Source: Chryseobacterium sp. MYb264
Lineage (GTDB): Bacteria > Bacteroidota > Bacteroidia > Flavobacteriales > Weeksellaceae
Direction of reading: 5' to 3'
Assembly: GCF_035974275.1 (NCBI RefSeq)
Contig: NZ_CP142422.1
Location: 1,488,001-1,552,000 of the forward strand
DNA length: 64,000 nt
Part shown: in pieces, positions 42,401-51,196 of the stretch
Layout of the letters: the number at the start of each line of letters is the position of its first letter
Position numbering within the stretch: position 1 is the first letter of the stretch
Program-made: the position numbers and the translations under genes
The notes under the pieces: model-generated
What the model was told of the DNA's origin: nothing
The model's database searches: none
Seen by the model: the letters and a program-made list of their open reading frames with translations, nothing else

Positions 42401-45281
42401 CGTTTTTAAACTGATGACCCTCTGAAATTGTTTTTCCTGAGCCATTTTGAATAAAAACATTTACCAAAGCATTAGGAACCGCAGAATAAACATATACTTT
42501 TGCCTTTTCCCCTCTTGAAAATTCATTTTTAGGATCTAAAACGGTCAAGAATGTTTTTTGATTTGGCTTTAATGATTTTTTGTCCCAAACGCTGAAATTC
42601 TGAGCTGTTTTAATAGTATCTTTTCCTTCAATATTATACAATTCCAGCTGATAAGTTCCGGCATCCAGTTTTCCAAGATCCAGATCTGCTGTTGGTTGTT
42701 GGATTTTATTAATTAAAACTTTCTCTACTTTCCAGTTTTTTAACTCATCATTTTTATCATAAAGATCATGCGGAAATTTACTGTAAAACTCTTCTTTTGA
42801 ATATTTTGGTTGATCCTGAATGACGGTTTTAAAATTATTTCTAAAAATCCTGCCCGGCTCCTGAAGTTTGGTCAGTTTTACCTGATAAGACTTTTTAAGA
42901 TCCTGCTCATTATAATTCTTGGTTTCAACTTTCAGTTTTGTATTTTCATCAGAAAAAGTATTTTCAATATCATCCGCTTTGATATAATGGGAAACCGAAG
43001 CCACTTTCAGCTTGGTGTCAGCAGACTGCGTTTCACCATTGATATCTGTTATAGAAGCATTAATTTCATAATTATCAATCTGAATTCCTTCAATCTTTTC
43101 ATCTTTTTTAAGATCTAACTGAATGGTAAATTCTCCTTTCTCGTTCGTTTTAACGTCCCCTAAAATCGAGTTTTCATTATCATTATTTTGCGGATACCAA
43201 CTGAAATATCTCCAACGGATATTACGTTTTTTGATTTCATAATTGACCGTGGTATTACTCAATGCAACACCGGAAAACATCATTGCCTTTCCTTTCAGTT
43301 CAATGGTTTGTCCGTATTTATAATCTCCTTTTACCGGTTCAAAGGTCACTTCAAATTTGGGACGTTTATATTCTTCAACACTTATATCTTTATATCCGGC
43401 CGTTCCACCATCCGTTTCCAAAGTAAATCTGCCGTTCAGCTTTCCTTTTGGGAGAGTAAAACTTCCGTGATAAGAACCAAATTCATTGGTGGTAAATTCC
43501 TGAGAACTTACATCCTGATAATTGGCATCTTTCAGCGTAATTTTCTGCTTTAATCCTGAAGCAACCGATTCAATTTCTTTGTTAATTTTCGTATTGATGA
43601 CTTTAAAATAAACCGTCTGGCCAGGTCTGTAAATGGCACGATCGGTAAAAATCTGAGCACGGGTTTGGGTTTCCTTATTGGGATTTCGGTCAGCATAATA
43701 TTCCCTGTAGACATTTGTGAATTGATAATCATTCGTTTTAGGCTGCTGAACAAGATATTTTACATAATAGTTTTTAGAAGGCAAAGTAAAAATACCGTTT
43801 GCATCTGTTTTACCTTGAGTTTTAGTCAGACTTTTACCATTGGTGTATTCGTAAAATGTAAGATTTTCATTAGCTATAGGTTTTCCATTTTCACTGTTGA
43901 CCAATTTAAGCTGAGTGGAATTAACTTCACCTCCGCTCTTACTTTGATAAATAATTTTATTGTTTGAAACTAAAAAATAAAAATTTTGTCTTTGATCATT
44001 TTCACCGTTTGCGACATTATATTCAGCAATATACACTCCGGAAGGAAGAGGTTTCATTTCCAAAGAGGTTGAATGACTTTGATAATCTTTGGCATCCGTC
44101 AACTGGAATATTTCTTTTCTTACCTGATTTTTTTTAATAGTTTTGAATAAATCTCTATTAGAATTTCCCGAATACTGCATAAACAAAGTAAAATCATCTT
44201 TCACTTCATAGATATTTAAAGAAAACTGGGATACATTTTTGTGATCAACCACGAAATGAATCGGCAGATTAGGTTGCGTTTGCTGCTCATATCTAAAATT
44301 GAGGGTCGGAATTTTAATTTGTTCTTCAATATTTTTGATATTCTCAATAAATGGAGACTTGGGATACTGAGCTTTTGCCTGACTGGCGATTTCCAATGCT
44401 TCTTTCTGTTGTTTCTTTCCAACCAGTTCAGACATGATCTGCTCCATGACCAAAACCGTGTAATCTCCTTCTGTACTAGACTTAACAATATTTTTCAACT
44501 GCTCGAGTTTATCTTTACACTGATTAAAATTGCAGTTTTCTTCCAGCTTCTGATGCATAAAATACAGCTTTGAATTTCCTGTATTTTGAGCAATCAATTC
44601 ATCAAAAACAGCATCAATTATCTTTCTGTTTTCAGCAAGCTCGTTTTTAGTAAAAAGTTGATTATCTGAAAAGAAATTTACTTTTTTCAAATCATACCAA
44701 TCGGCCAAAGTCGGAAAATAAGCGATGTCTTTAACATTAGAAAAAAGATCCTTGTATTTTGCTAAAGACCCCTTTTTCATTTCAGATTTCTGCTGATCTA
44801 ATGTCTGAAAATTTTTCGTTAGATAATTTTTAAAATCAAGTTTACTCCATGTTTCTATCTGCGAAACATCCTGAGAATTAAGATTTGTTCTTCCGTTTAC
44901 TTTCCATGAATTTTGATTATAATAATCCATGAAAAAATTATTGGTCAGTACTTTAAAAACAATTTTTTCATCTCCTTTCAATTGTTTTTCAGCCTCCTGA
45001 ATTTTGGTAAAAAAAACTGATGCCGCATTATTTTGATCATCATCCGAAGTCGTATTCAAAATACTGAATTCAGCTTTCAGAGAGCGGATGAGCTGTAAGG
45101 TATTATTTTCTTTCATGGCCTGTTTTTGTATGTCTAAAACAATGGGAAGATTAGATTTAAAAGTTCCCGTTTTGCTGTTTTCTTCCACTTTTTTCCATTG
45201 GTCGTCGTAGTATTTTTGTGCCTGTATCTGATTAAAGACAGCCAAGCATAAAATGAGGGTGATAAGTTTTATATATTTCAT
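39411..45281 (-). CDS. Alpha-2-macroglobulin family protein, paralogue 1 (thioester lost)
   Basis: The 1956-residue exported protein has a signal peptide ending 'NQIQAQ'. The order is: helical N-terminus (about 20-320), macroglobulin domains with 'DRAIYRPGQTVYFKVINT' (MG2/3 hallmark), a bait-like region, the A2M domain 'TAFFYPDLKTDSEGNVNFEF', a terpenoid-cyclase-like thioester domain ('GGFSWYQGYPSSYSTSLYIL') and the receptor-binding-like domain. The thioester site is destroyed: 'PNNSADVIF' stands where PYxCxEQTF is expected. Before the A2M domain it carries 'SGRAAGVKVFSSRVPSP', resembling a SusC plug segment. It overlaps paralogue 2 by one base and ecotin follows. Confidence 0.93.
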   Translation of the reverse strand: MKYIKLITLILCLAVFNQIQAQKYYDDQWKKVEENSKTGTFKSNLPIVLDIQKQAMKENNTLQLIRSLKAEFSILNTTSDDDQNNAASVFFTKIQEAEKQLKGDEKIVFKVLTNNFFMDYYNQNSWKVNGRTNLNSQDVSQIETWSKLDFKNYLTKNFQTLDQQKSEMKKGSLAKYKDLFSNVKDIAYFPTLADWYDLKKVNFFSDNQLFTKNELAENRKIIDAVFDELIAQNTGNSKLYFMHQKLEENCNFNQCKDKLEQLKNIVKSSTEGDYTVLVMEQIMSELVGKKQQKEALEIASQAKAQYPKSPFIENIKNIEEQIKIPTLNFRYEQQTQPNLPIHFVVDHKNVSQFSLNIYEVKDDFTLFMQYSGNSNRDLFKTIKKNQVRKEIFQLTDAKDYQSHSTSLEMKPLPSGVYIAEYNVANGENDQRQNFYFLVSNNKIIYQSKSGGEVNSTQLKLVNSENGKPIANENLTFYEYTNGKSLTKTQGKTDANGIFTLPSKNYYVKYLVQQPKTNDYQFTNVYREYYADRNPNKETQTRAQIFTDRAIYRPGQTVYFKVINTKINKEIESVASGLKQKITLKDANYQDVSSQEFTTNEFGSYHGSFTLPKGKLNGRFTLETDGGTAGYKDISVEEYKRPKFEVTFEPVKGDYKYGQTIELKGKAMMFSGVALSNTTVNYEIKKRNIRWRYFSWYPQNNDNENSILGDVKTNEKGEFTIQLDLKKDEKIEGIQIDNYEINASITDINGETQSADTKLKVASVSHYIKADDIENTFSDENTKLKVETKNYNEQDLKKSYQVKLTKLQEPGRIFRNNFKTVIQDQPKYSKEEFYSKFPHDLYDKNDELKNWKVEKVLINKIQQPTADLDLGKLDAGTYQLELYNIEGKDTIKTAQNFSVWDKKSLKPNQKTFLTVLDPKNEFSRGEKAKVYVYSAVPNALVNVFIQNGSGKTISEGHQFKNGLLEYTTEIPKDPSVSMVNLQFQIVSFNDVQTESVDLKIKSTEQPLKIETVTFRDKLEPNSKEKWTVKVSGSDKEKINAEVLANMYDMSLDQFAANSFNWQKLYTPYSIVSSYDMRQSLYSSYYQKRSKYFNGNYVEVPQFNWFDNEMQYTVLSELSGRAAGVKVFSSRVPSPSAAPVAMRMKKEAVTDDAAIDIVANGDYDNNAIDREGSENKLDKIPVRQNLNETAFFYPDLKTDSEGNVNFEFTSPEALTKWKLMFLAHTKDARAATLQKEVVTQKEFSVTPNYPRFLREGDELNLQSKLSNLTNKKLNGSAQLQVLDAFTNEDISEKFGLSTVTAVSGYNKEQAFSVEENGNSVLTWKVKVPNTISSIILKIVAKAGQYSDGEQKAVAILPNRMLVTDALPIFVKEGETKTFELENLKNVNSSTISNVSNTLELTTNPIWEIMFALPSLKNDPNNSADVIFNKWFADVLASEIFKANPKMKTVFKEYQNKGLLNSNLEKNQELKQLLLEETPWVLESKNESEQMAKLALLFDANTMKNSINQDWDDFKKLQNPDGGFSWYQGYPSSYSTSLYILKNLGKINSWLKDNVKDYQSSEQKELVKNLIGYVDHEMGKYYDSNEKNVWTNWSLDYLDTRNYWEKEYPLKGKGASLKSLVKQKAKTAKLSDFTFFGLHRAALLMNDYGLKEVSDKLLNYLKETSVNTKTQGVYWKQNLDGWGWFGSKVVNQAGALEAFNTLKPNDQKFIEDMKIWLITQKEVNSWGTSRGTSEVIFTILNSGKSWTSAESDKATIVWGGKELQPQTQATGYVKSAVKSDILNKNLATVTITKPGAGIVQGGLFWQYYEDLDKIKSSENYISITKELYKKIKTVNGEELQKITPETPLKVGDKVTVKMILNTDRPMEFIHIKDMRAAGFEPVDVLSAYQWKNNLGYYQSTKDASTNFYIQYMPKGKYVFEYDYIANAAGKFSNGITTMQNYYAPQMNSHSKGMNVQILE

Positions 45282-48200
45282 TATTGTTTATTTTTAATTT
45301 CAATGGTATCGCCTTTTGTCCGGGCATTCATCTGAGGAGCATAATAATTCTGCAAAGTGGCAAATCCGCTGGAGAAATTACCCGATGCATTACATATCAA
45401 ATCATATTCAAATACATATTTACCTTTCGGCATATAGTAAATATAGAAATTGGTAGATGCATCTTTGGTGGTCTGATAATATCCCAGATTATTCTTCCAC
45501 TGATATCCTGAAAGCACATCTACAGGCTCAAATCCCGCTGCTCTCATATCTTTCAAATGAACATACTGCATCGGACGATCCGAATCAAGAATCATTCTTA
45601 CGGTCACTTTATCTCCTACATTTAACGGACTATTTTCTGTAATTTTCATTAATTGTTCTCCATTTTCAGTTGGCATTTTTTTATAAAACTCTCGGGTCAT
45701 GGCAATATACGTTTCGGTAGATTTTACTTTGCTCAGATCTTCATAATATTGCCAGAACAATCCTCCCTGAACAATTCCAGGACCAGGTTTTGTAACGGTA
45801 ACTTCACCTAAACCAGGATTTATCTTCTCCGATTTTACAACCTTTTTCAGATACCCTGTCGTTTTCGAATCCTGAGAAACTTCTTTTCCGCCCCAGATTA
45901 CAGTCGCTTTATCAGCTTCTGATGTCGTCCATGATTTTCCAAAATTCATCATAATGTAAATAATTTCAGCTGTTGTTCTGGAGTTTCCCCACGAATTATT
46001 TTCCTTTTGTGTTGCCAGCCAAACTTTTGCCTCTTCAATAAAATTAACGTCTTTGGGCGTTATTTTATTCAGAGCTTGAATAGCTCCGGCATGATTAACT
46101 GCTTTTGATTCGTACCAGCCCCAATCATTCAGGTTTTTCTTCCAATATACCCCTTGTGTTTCTGAGGAAACGGAGGTTTCTTTTAAATAATTAATTAATT
46201 TTTCTGATGCAACTTTTAAACCATAACTGTCAAAAATAAGCGCTGCCCTGTGAACTCCATAGAAAGTAAGATCTGTTAATTTAAACGTATCTGAACGTTC
46301 CTTAATAATTTTTTTCAGCCTTGCTCCTTTCTCACCAAGCGGATACTCTTTTTCCCAATAACGTCGGGTATCTAAATAATCCAAAGCAAAATTACTCCAC
46401 GGGTTATCTTCTTTTTCTTTCCAATATACATCCAATTCCTTGTCAATATAATTGATTAGTTTGGAAACCATTTCTTTCTGACCTTTCATTTGATATTCTG
46501 AAATTCCTTCTTTCAGCCATTCGTTCATTTTACCCAGATTTTTAAGAATATATAATGACACTGAATAACTGCTTTTATAGCCCGGAAGCCACGAAAAACC
46601 TCCATCACTACTTTGATACTGCAATAAAATTTCCCAATCGGAATTAATGGAATTTTTCATCGCATTCACATCGAAAAGTCTTGCTACTTTATTCATTGTT
46701 TCTTCTTCAGATCGCGATTGTAAAACCCAGGGCGTTTCTTCTAAAAGAACCTGTTTCAATTCCTGATTTTTTTCAAGATTACTTTTCAGAAGATCTTCAG
46801 ATTTATATTCATCAAAAACTGCTTTCATTCTGGGATTTGCTTTAAAAACCTCTGTTCCCACAATGTTGGCAAACCAAGTATTGAAACGCGAATCTGAACT
46901 GATATTAAGGTTATCACTTAAATCGGGAAGCGCAAAAAGAATTTCCCAAATAGGATTGGTTTTTAGGTCTAATGTATTGCTGAAATTAACAGCTGTTGAA
47001 GAAACATTATCAACTAAATTATTTATTTTAAATGTTTTCGTTTCGCCTTCTTTTACAAAAATCGGAACGGAATCTGTTAAAAGCATGGTATTGGATAAAA
47101 CCGCAACCGGAATCTGCTCGCCATCAGAATATTTCCCTGATTTTGCAACTACTTTTATAATAATTGAACTGACTTTATGATAAGGCGTTTTTATTTTCCA
47201 GCTTACCACTGAATTTCCGGTTTCCTTTACGTCAAAATCTTTCATAGAAGAGCTAATTCCAAACTGAGAGGTAATATCTTCATTATTTTCAGCATTCAAA
47301 ATCTGTAAAATGACCGAACCTTTTAATGTTTCTTGTGTAAGATTGGAGATTTTAGCCTGAAAATCAAGTTCGTCTCCTTCTCTTAAAAACCTTGGATAAT
47401 TTGGGGTTACAGATAGTTTTTTCTGCGTAATAATTTCTTTTTCCAATGTAGCTGCTCGGGTATCTTTTGTATGTGCTAAAAACATCAGCTTCCATTTTGT
47501 TAATGCTTCCGGGGTTGTAAATTCAAAGCTTACATTTTCGTTGATGTCTGTTTTTAAATCCGGATAAAAAAATGCAGTTTCATTTAGATTCTGGCGGGCT
47601 TTTACCTCATCAAGAATTTCTTTCTTATCGCCTGGTTTTTTAATATCATCTTTATCTAAAACTCCGTCATAATCAGTATCTTCATATTTCGCAAAACGAT
47701 TTCTAGAACTTTTAAAACTACTTTCAACTTCTTCAGCGGTAACTTTTCTAGGTTTAGGGCATCCATTATATTCAGGCAGTCCGGGAACAGTAGGACAAGC
47801 ATCATTTCGATCATCAATCCCATCACCATCAGTATCTGTGGTTAAACCATATTTTATTAAAAGATTATATAAAACATCATCATCAAACCAATTAAATTTT
47901 GGTTCACTAACCATTCTTTTTTCAAGATAGTTTACTTTTTTCGACCAGTATTCTTTTTCAATAAAATTTTCAATATTAAAATCTTTTATAATATTTGGTG
48001 GATAGTAAATCGTTGACCATCTATAATTGTTTACAGCAAATTTGTCTAAAGATTGATCATACATATTCGCCAAAACCTCCGCAACAACTTTTTCTTTATT
48101 TCTACCTGTGATTTTTACACTCCATTTTTCTTTGGAGTTCGGCTCTAATTTATCCCGAAAAGTCGTTAATTCTATTTTTAATGGATCTTCATCCTTTTTT

Positions 48201-51178
48201 ACATAAATATCAGCATATTCATTCTGAACGTCGTTATAGTGAGCCACGACAAACTGAACATTATATTTTACAACTTCTTTATTTTGAGAAACCGGAAAAG
48301 TGAAAGAAGCAAATCCGTTCACAAACTTTTTTCTTTCAAACTTTGGTTTTCCAGTTCCATCCTGAAGATAAATATTTACCGTAGCATCAGGAATCGCAGA
48401 ATAAGCATACAAAGTTACCGAAGAGCCTCGCTGCACTTCTTTTTTAGGTTCCACAACTTTCAAAAATGGATACTGATTTTTGCCCAGACTTTTATTACTC
48501 CAAACACTGAAATCCTGTTCTGCTTTGATGGAATCTTTCCCTTCAATATTATAAATAAGCAATCGGTAGGTTCCCGCTTCTAATTTGCCAAGATTTAATT
48601 CTTTTCCTTTTTTAGTACCATCAATAATAGTTTTTAAAGTTTCCCAATATTTCTGATCTTCAAATTTATCATATCGGTCATGAGGAAATTTGCTTAAAAA
48701 TTCTTCTTTTGAAAGTTTTGGAAGATCCTGAATATTCTTCTTAAAATTATTCCTCAAGACTCTTTCAGGTTGCTTAAGCTGAATAAGTTTTACTTTATAA
48801 CTTTTATCTAAAGCAATCCCGTTATAATTGAATGTTGAGACATTCAGTTTTACCTCATTTTCAGCAGAAGTTTCTTTAATTTGTTCAGCCTCCAGATAAT
48901 GCGAAATGGAAGCTACATTGACATCCGTCGCGGCTGATTGTGTTTCTCCGTTAATATCCGTAATACTTGCTTTTATTGTATAACCATCGATTTGAATACC
49001 TTCTTTATTCTCATCTTTTTTAAGATCAATTTTAATAATAAATTCTCCCTTTTCGTTGGTCTCTGCTTTTCCTAGAATCGGATTGTAATTGTTGTAAATA
49101 TCTTCATACCACCAAAAGTATCTTTTACGGATATTCTCTCTCTTAATCTCATAATTTACAACAGCATTATTCAGGGGAATGCCTGAAAAGGTAAGCGCTT
49201 TCCCCTTCAGTTCAATAGTTTCGCCATATTTATAATCACTTTTAATGGTATCAAAAACAATTTCAAATTTCGGACGTTTGTATTCTTCTACAGAAAAATA
49301 TTTTGTACCATACAAATCTCTTATATCATGTCTTCCGGATGTACTTAAACTGAATTGGCCATTCATTTTATCCTTCGGAAGCACAAAAGTTCCACTGTAA
49401 GAACCAAATGAGTTAGTTTTAAGCTTTTGAGTAGAAATAGCCTGTCTGTTCGCGTCATATAAAGTAATTTCCTGTTCATTATCAACAATCAAGGCATCTC
49501 GTTTTTTTTCAAAATCAGGATACGTTGAAATGACTTTAAAATGAACCGTTTGGCCGGGTCTGTAAATTTGTCTGTCTAAAAAAATCTGACTTAAAGGACG
49601 TTCATCTCTATAATCATGATTCCATTCGTAATCATTATTCAATAGATTAAAATCATTAGAATCTGGTTCATAAAGAAGTTCTGTACGGCTATAGTGATCA
49701 ACCTTCGGAGCAAATCTTGCAAAATTATCTGTTTTAATAAGAATTTCAGTTTCACTCACATTCGAATAATCTCTAAAACCATACTGCTGTAATTTTGTAT
49801 TTGGTTTTATTTCGCCATTTTCCCTTGAAAGCAAAATATAATTTTTACTCTGATCATAAATCACCCTTGAAGAAGTCGCGATAATTAAAAATCTAGAAAC
49901 ATCTTCACCGTTAATATATTCTGCAATATAAAGCCCTTTCTGAAGCGGATTCATTGCTAAAGAAGTTGTATATGTTTTGTAATCCTTTTTATTTGGCAAA
50001 GAAAAAATATCCGTCCGTACGAGGGTTTTATTAATTTTATCAAAAAAATCTTTATAATTAAGTTTTTCTAAATCTTCAAGATTATTCTTAAAATCATTAA
50101 CCTTGTAAATTTTAACTGTAAAACGATCCGCATTTTTATGCTTGGCAACAATATGAATTGGTTTTTCAGGTAAGTTGTGAACATCATAAGTGAGCTCTAC
50201 AAAAGGCGCTTTTATTGTATTTTCCTGCGAAATAATGTTACTTAGAAATTTAGAATTCGGATATTCCAGTTTCATCTTATCAATAAGTTGCACAGACTCC
50301 AGAAACTTTGATTTACGGTTAAAAAAATCTACAACATCTTTAGTGATTAAGATCTTATAATCTGCTTTCAAAGGTGAGTTGATTAAAGAAATCTGTTGAT
50401 TAATAAAATCTTCCTTATCCTCTCCCGAACTTTCAGAAATAAGTTTTTGATGTTGAAAATAGAGTTTAGGATTATTATCATTAGAATCAATTAAATTCTG
50501 ATATAATGTAGAAATAATTGTCTTATTTGCTTTTAATTCATCTTCAGTGAAAATATAATTTTCCTTTAAAAAATCTATATTTTTCTTCATCTTCCAATCA
50601 TAAAGCGTAGGAAAAAACTCAAAATCGCTTTCGCTTTTAAAAGCTTCTTTATATTTTTCCAAACTAACTTTTTTTAGTTTATGATCAATATTTGAAAGCT
50701 CTTTAAACCTTTGGATATAGAAATTTTTAAAATCCAGTTTGGTCCACGATTCTATTTTTGAAATATCTCCTTCGTTAAGATTCGTTCTTTTTTGAATTTC
50801 CCACTTTTTTGTATTAAAATAATCCTCAAAAAACTCAATTTCAAGAACTTTGAAAAGTAAAAGATCATTTTTACCCATCCTTTTTTCTGCCTCTTGTATT
50901 TTCGTAAAAAAGTCAGATGCATAATCATTTTTCGGATCGTCTTTAGTTTCTTTATAAATTGTAAATTCAGTTTTCAGAGCTCGAATAAGCTGTACAGCAT
51001 TTTTTTCTTTAATAGCTTTATTCTGAATTTCAATAATAATTGGTAGATTAGATTTCACATCTCCATTGTGGTAGCCTTCAGCAATTTTTTTCCATTGATC
51101 CTCATAATAGTTTTGAGAATAAAAAAAACTACAGGAAAATAGAAAAAATAATAAAACACATTTGCAGATGTTTTTCAT
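45281..51178 (-). CDS. Alpha-2-macroglobulin family protein, paralogue 2 (thioester lost, calcium-repeat insert)
   Basis: The 1965-residue exported protein (signal peptide ending 'SCSFFYSQ', possibly lipidated at the Cys) is collinear with paralogue 1 and shares blocks such as 'DRQIYRPGQTVHFKV', 'RQNLNETAFFYPDLKTD' and 'KWKLMFLAHTKD'. The thioester site reads 'LNISSDSRF', without Cys or Gln. In place of the plug-like segment it carries thrombospondin type 3-like calcium repeats ('DTDGDGIDDRNDACPTVPG' and 'DTDYDGVLDKDD', 47640-47845). It is first in the inhibitor operon, and its start codon lies 18 bases from the divergent gene. Likely periplasmic protease trap or scaffold. Confidence 0.93.
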   Translation of the reverse strand: MKNICKCVLLFFLFSCSFFYSQNYYEDQWKKIAEGYHNGDVKSNLPIIIEIQNKAIKEKNAVQLIRALKTEFTIYKETKDDPKNDYASDFFTKIQEAEKRMGKNDLLLFKVLEIEFFEDYFNTKKWEIQKRTNLNEGDISKIESWTKLDFKNFYIQRFKELSNIDHKLKKVSLEKYKEAFKSESDFEFFPTLYDWKMKKNIDFLKENYIFTEDELKANKTIISTLYQNLIDSNDNNPKLYFQHQKLISESSGEDKEDFINQQISLINSPLKADYKILITKDVVDFFNRKSKFLESVQLIDKMKLEYPNSKFLSNIISQENTIKAPFVELTYDVHNLPEKPIHIVAKHKNADRFTVKIYKVNDFKNNLEDLEKLNYKDFFDKINKTLVRTDIFSLPNKKDYKTYTTSLAMNPLQKGLYIAEYINGEDVSRFLIIATSSRVIYDQSKNYILLSRENGEIKPNTKLQQYGFRDYSNVSETEILIKTDNFARFAPKVDHYSRTELLYEPDSNDFNLLNNDYEWNHDYRDERPLSQIFLDRQIYRPGQTVHFKVISTYPDFEKKRDALIVDNEQEITLYDANRQAISTQKLKTNSFGSYSGTFVLPKDKMNGQFSLSTSGRHDIRDLYGTKYFSVEEYKRPKFEIVFDTIKSDYKYGETIELKGKALTFSGIPLNNAVVNYEIKRENIRKRYFWWYEDIYNNYNPILGKAETNEKGEFIIKIDLKKDENKEGIQIDGYTIKASITDINGETQSAATDVNVASISHYLEAEQIKETSAENEVKLNVSTFNYNGIALDKSYKVKLIQLKQPERVLRNNFKKNIQDLPKLSKEEFLSKFPHDRYDKFEDQKYWETLKTIIDGTKKGKELNLGKLEAGTYRLLIYNIEGKDSIKAEQDFSVWSNKSLGKNQYPFLKVVEPKKEVQRGSSVTLYAYSAIPDATVNIYLQDGTGKPKFERKKFVNGFASFTFPVSQNKEVVKYNVQFVVAHYNDVQNEYADIYVKKDEDPLKIELTTFRDKLEPNSKEKWSVKITGRNKEKVVAEVLANMYDQSLDKFAVNNYRWSTIYYPPNIIKDFNIENFIEKEYWSKKVNYLEKRMVSEPKFNWFDDDVLYNLLIKYGLTTDTDGDGIDDRNDACPTVPGLPEYNGCPKPRKVTAEEVESSFKSSRNRFAKYEDTDYDGVLDKDDIKKPGDKKEILDEVKARQNLNETAFFYPDLKTDINENVSFEFTTPEALTKWKLMFLAHTKDTRAATLEKEIITQKKLSVTPNYPRFLREGDELDFQAKISNLTQETLKGSVILQILNAENNEDITSQFGISSSMKDFDVKETGNSVVSWKIKTPYHKVSSIIIKVVAKSGKYSDGEQIPVAVLSNTMLLTDSVPIFVKEGETKTFKINNLVDNVSSTAVNFSNTLDLKTNPIWEILFALPDLSDNLNISSDSRFNTWFANIVGTEVFKANPRMKAVFDEYKSEDLLKSNLEKNQELKQVLLEETPWVLQSRSEEETMNKVARLFDVNAMKNSINSDWEILLQYQSSDGGFSWLPGYKSSYSVSLYILKNLGKMNEWLKEGISEYQMKGQKEMVSKLINYIDKELDVYWKEKEDNPWSNFALDYLDTRRYWEKEYPLGEKGARLKKIIKERSDTFKLTDLTFYGVHRAALIFDSYGLKVASEKLINYLKETSVSSETQGVYWKKNLNDWGWYESKAVNHAGAIQALNKITPKDVNFIEEAKVWLATQKENNSWGNSRTTAEIIYIMMNFGKSWTTSEADKATVIWGGKEVSQDSKTTGYLKKVVKSEKINPGLGEVTVTKPGPGIVQGGLFWQYYEDLSKVKSTETYIAMTREFYKKMPTENGEQLMKITENSPLNVGDKVTVRMILDSDRPMQYVHLKDMRAAGFEPVDVLSGYQWKNNLGYYQTTKDASTNFYIYYMPKGKYVFEYDLICNASGNFSSGFATLQNYYAPQMNARTKGDTIEIKNKQ

Positions 51179-51192
51179 AGGTATTAATTTTG
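51161..51192 (+). promoter_or_regulatory. Consensus promoter inside the macroglobulin gene, reading toward 51197
   Basis: TTTG (51161-51164), 20 bases, and TAATTTTG (51185-51192) match the Bacteroidetes consensus. The expected start of transcription, about 5 bases past the box, coincides with the ATG at 51197, which would make a leaderless transcript. The -33 element lies within the first codons of the divergent macroglobulin gene. Confidence 0.55.
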
Positions 51193-51196
51193 ATAA

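Noticed and set aside
43188..44573. Several 90-121-codon frames antisense or out of frame in paralogue 1
   Set aside because: All lie inside the macroglobulin reading frame and show no protein-like composition.
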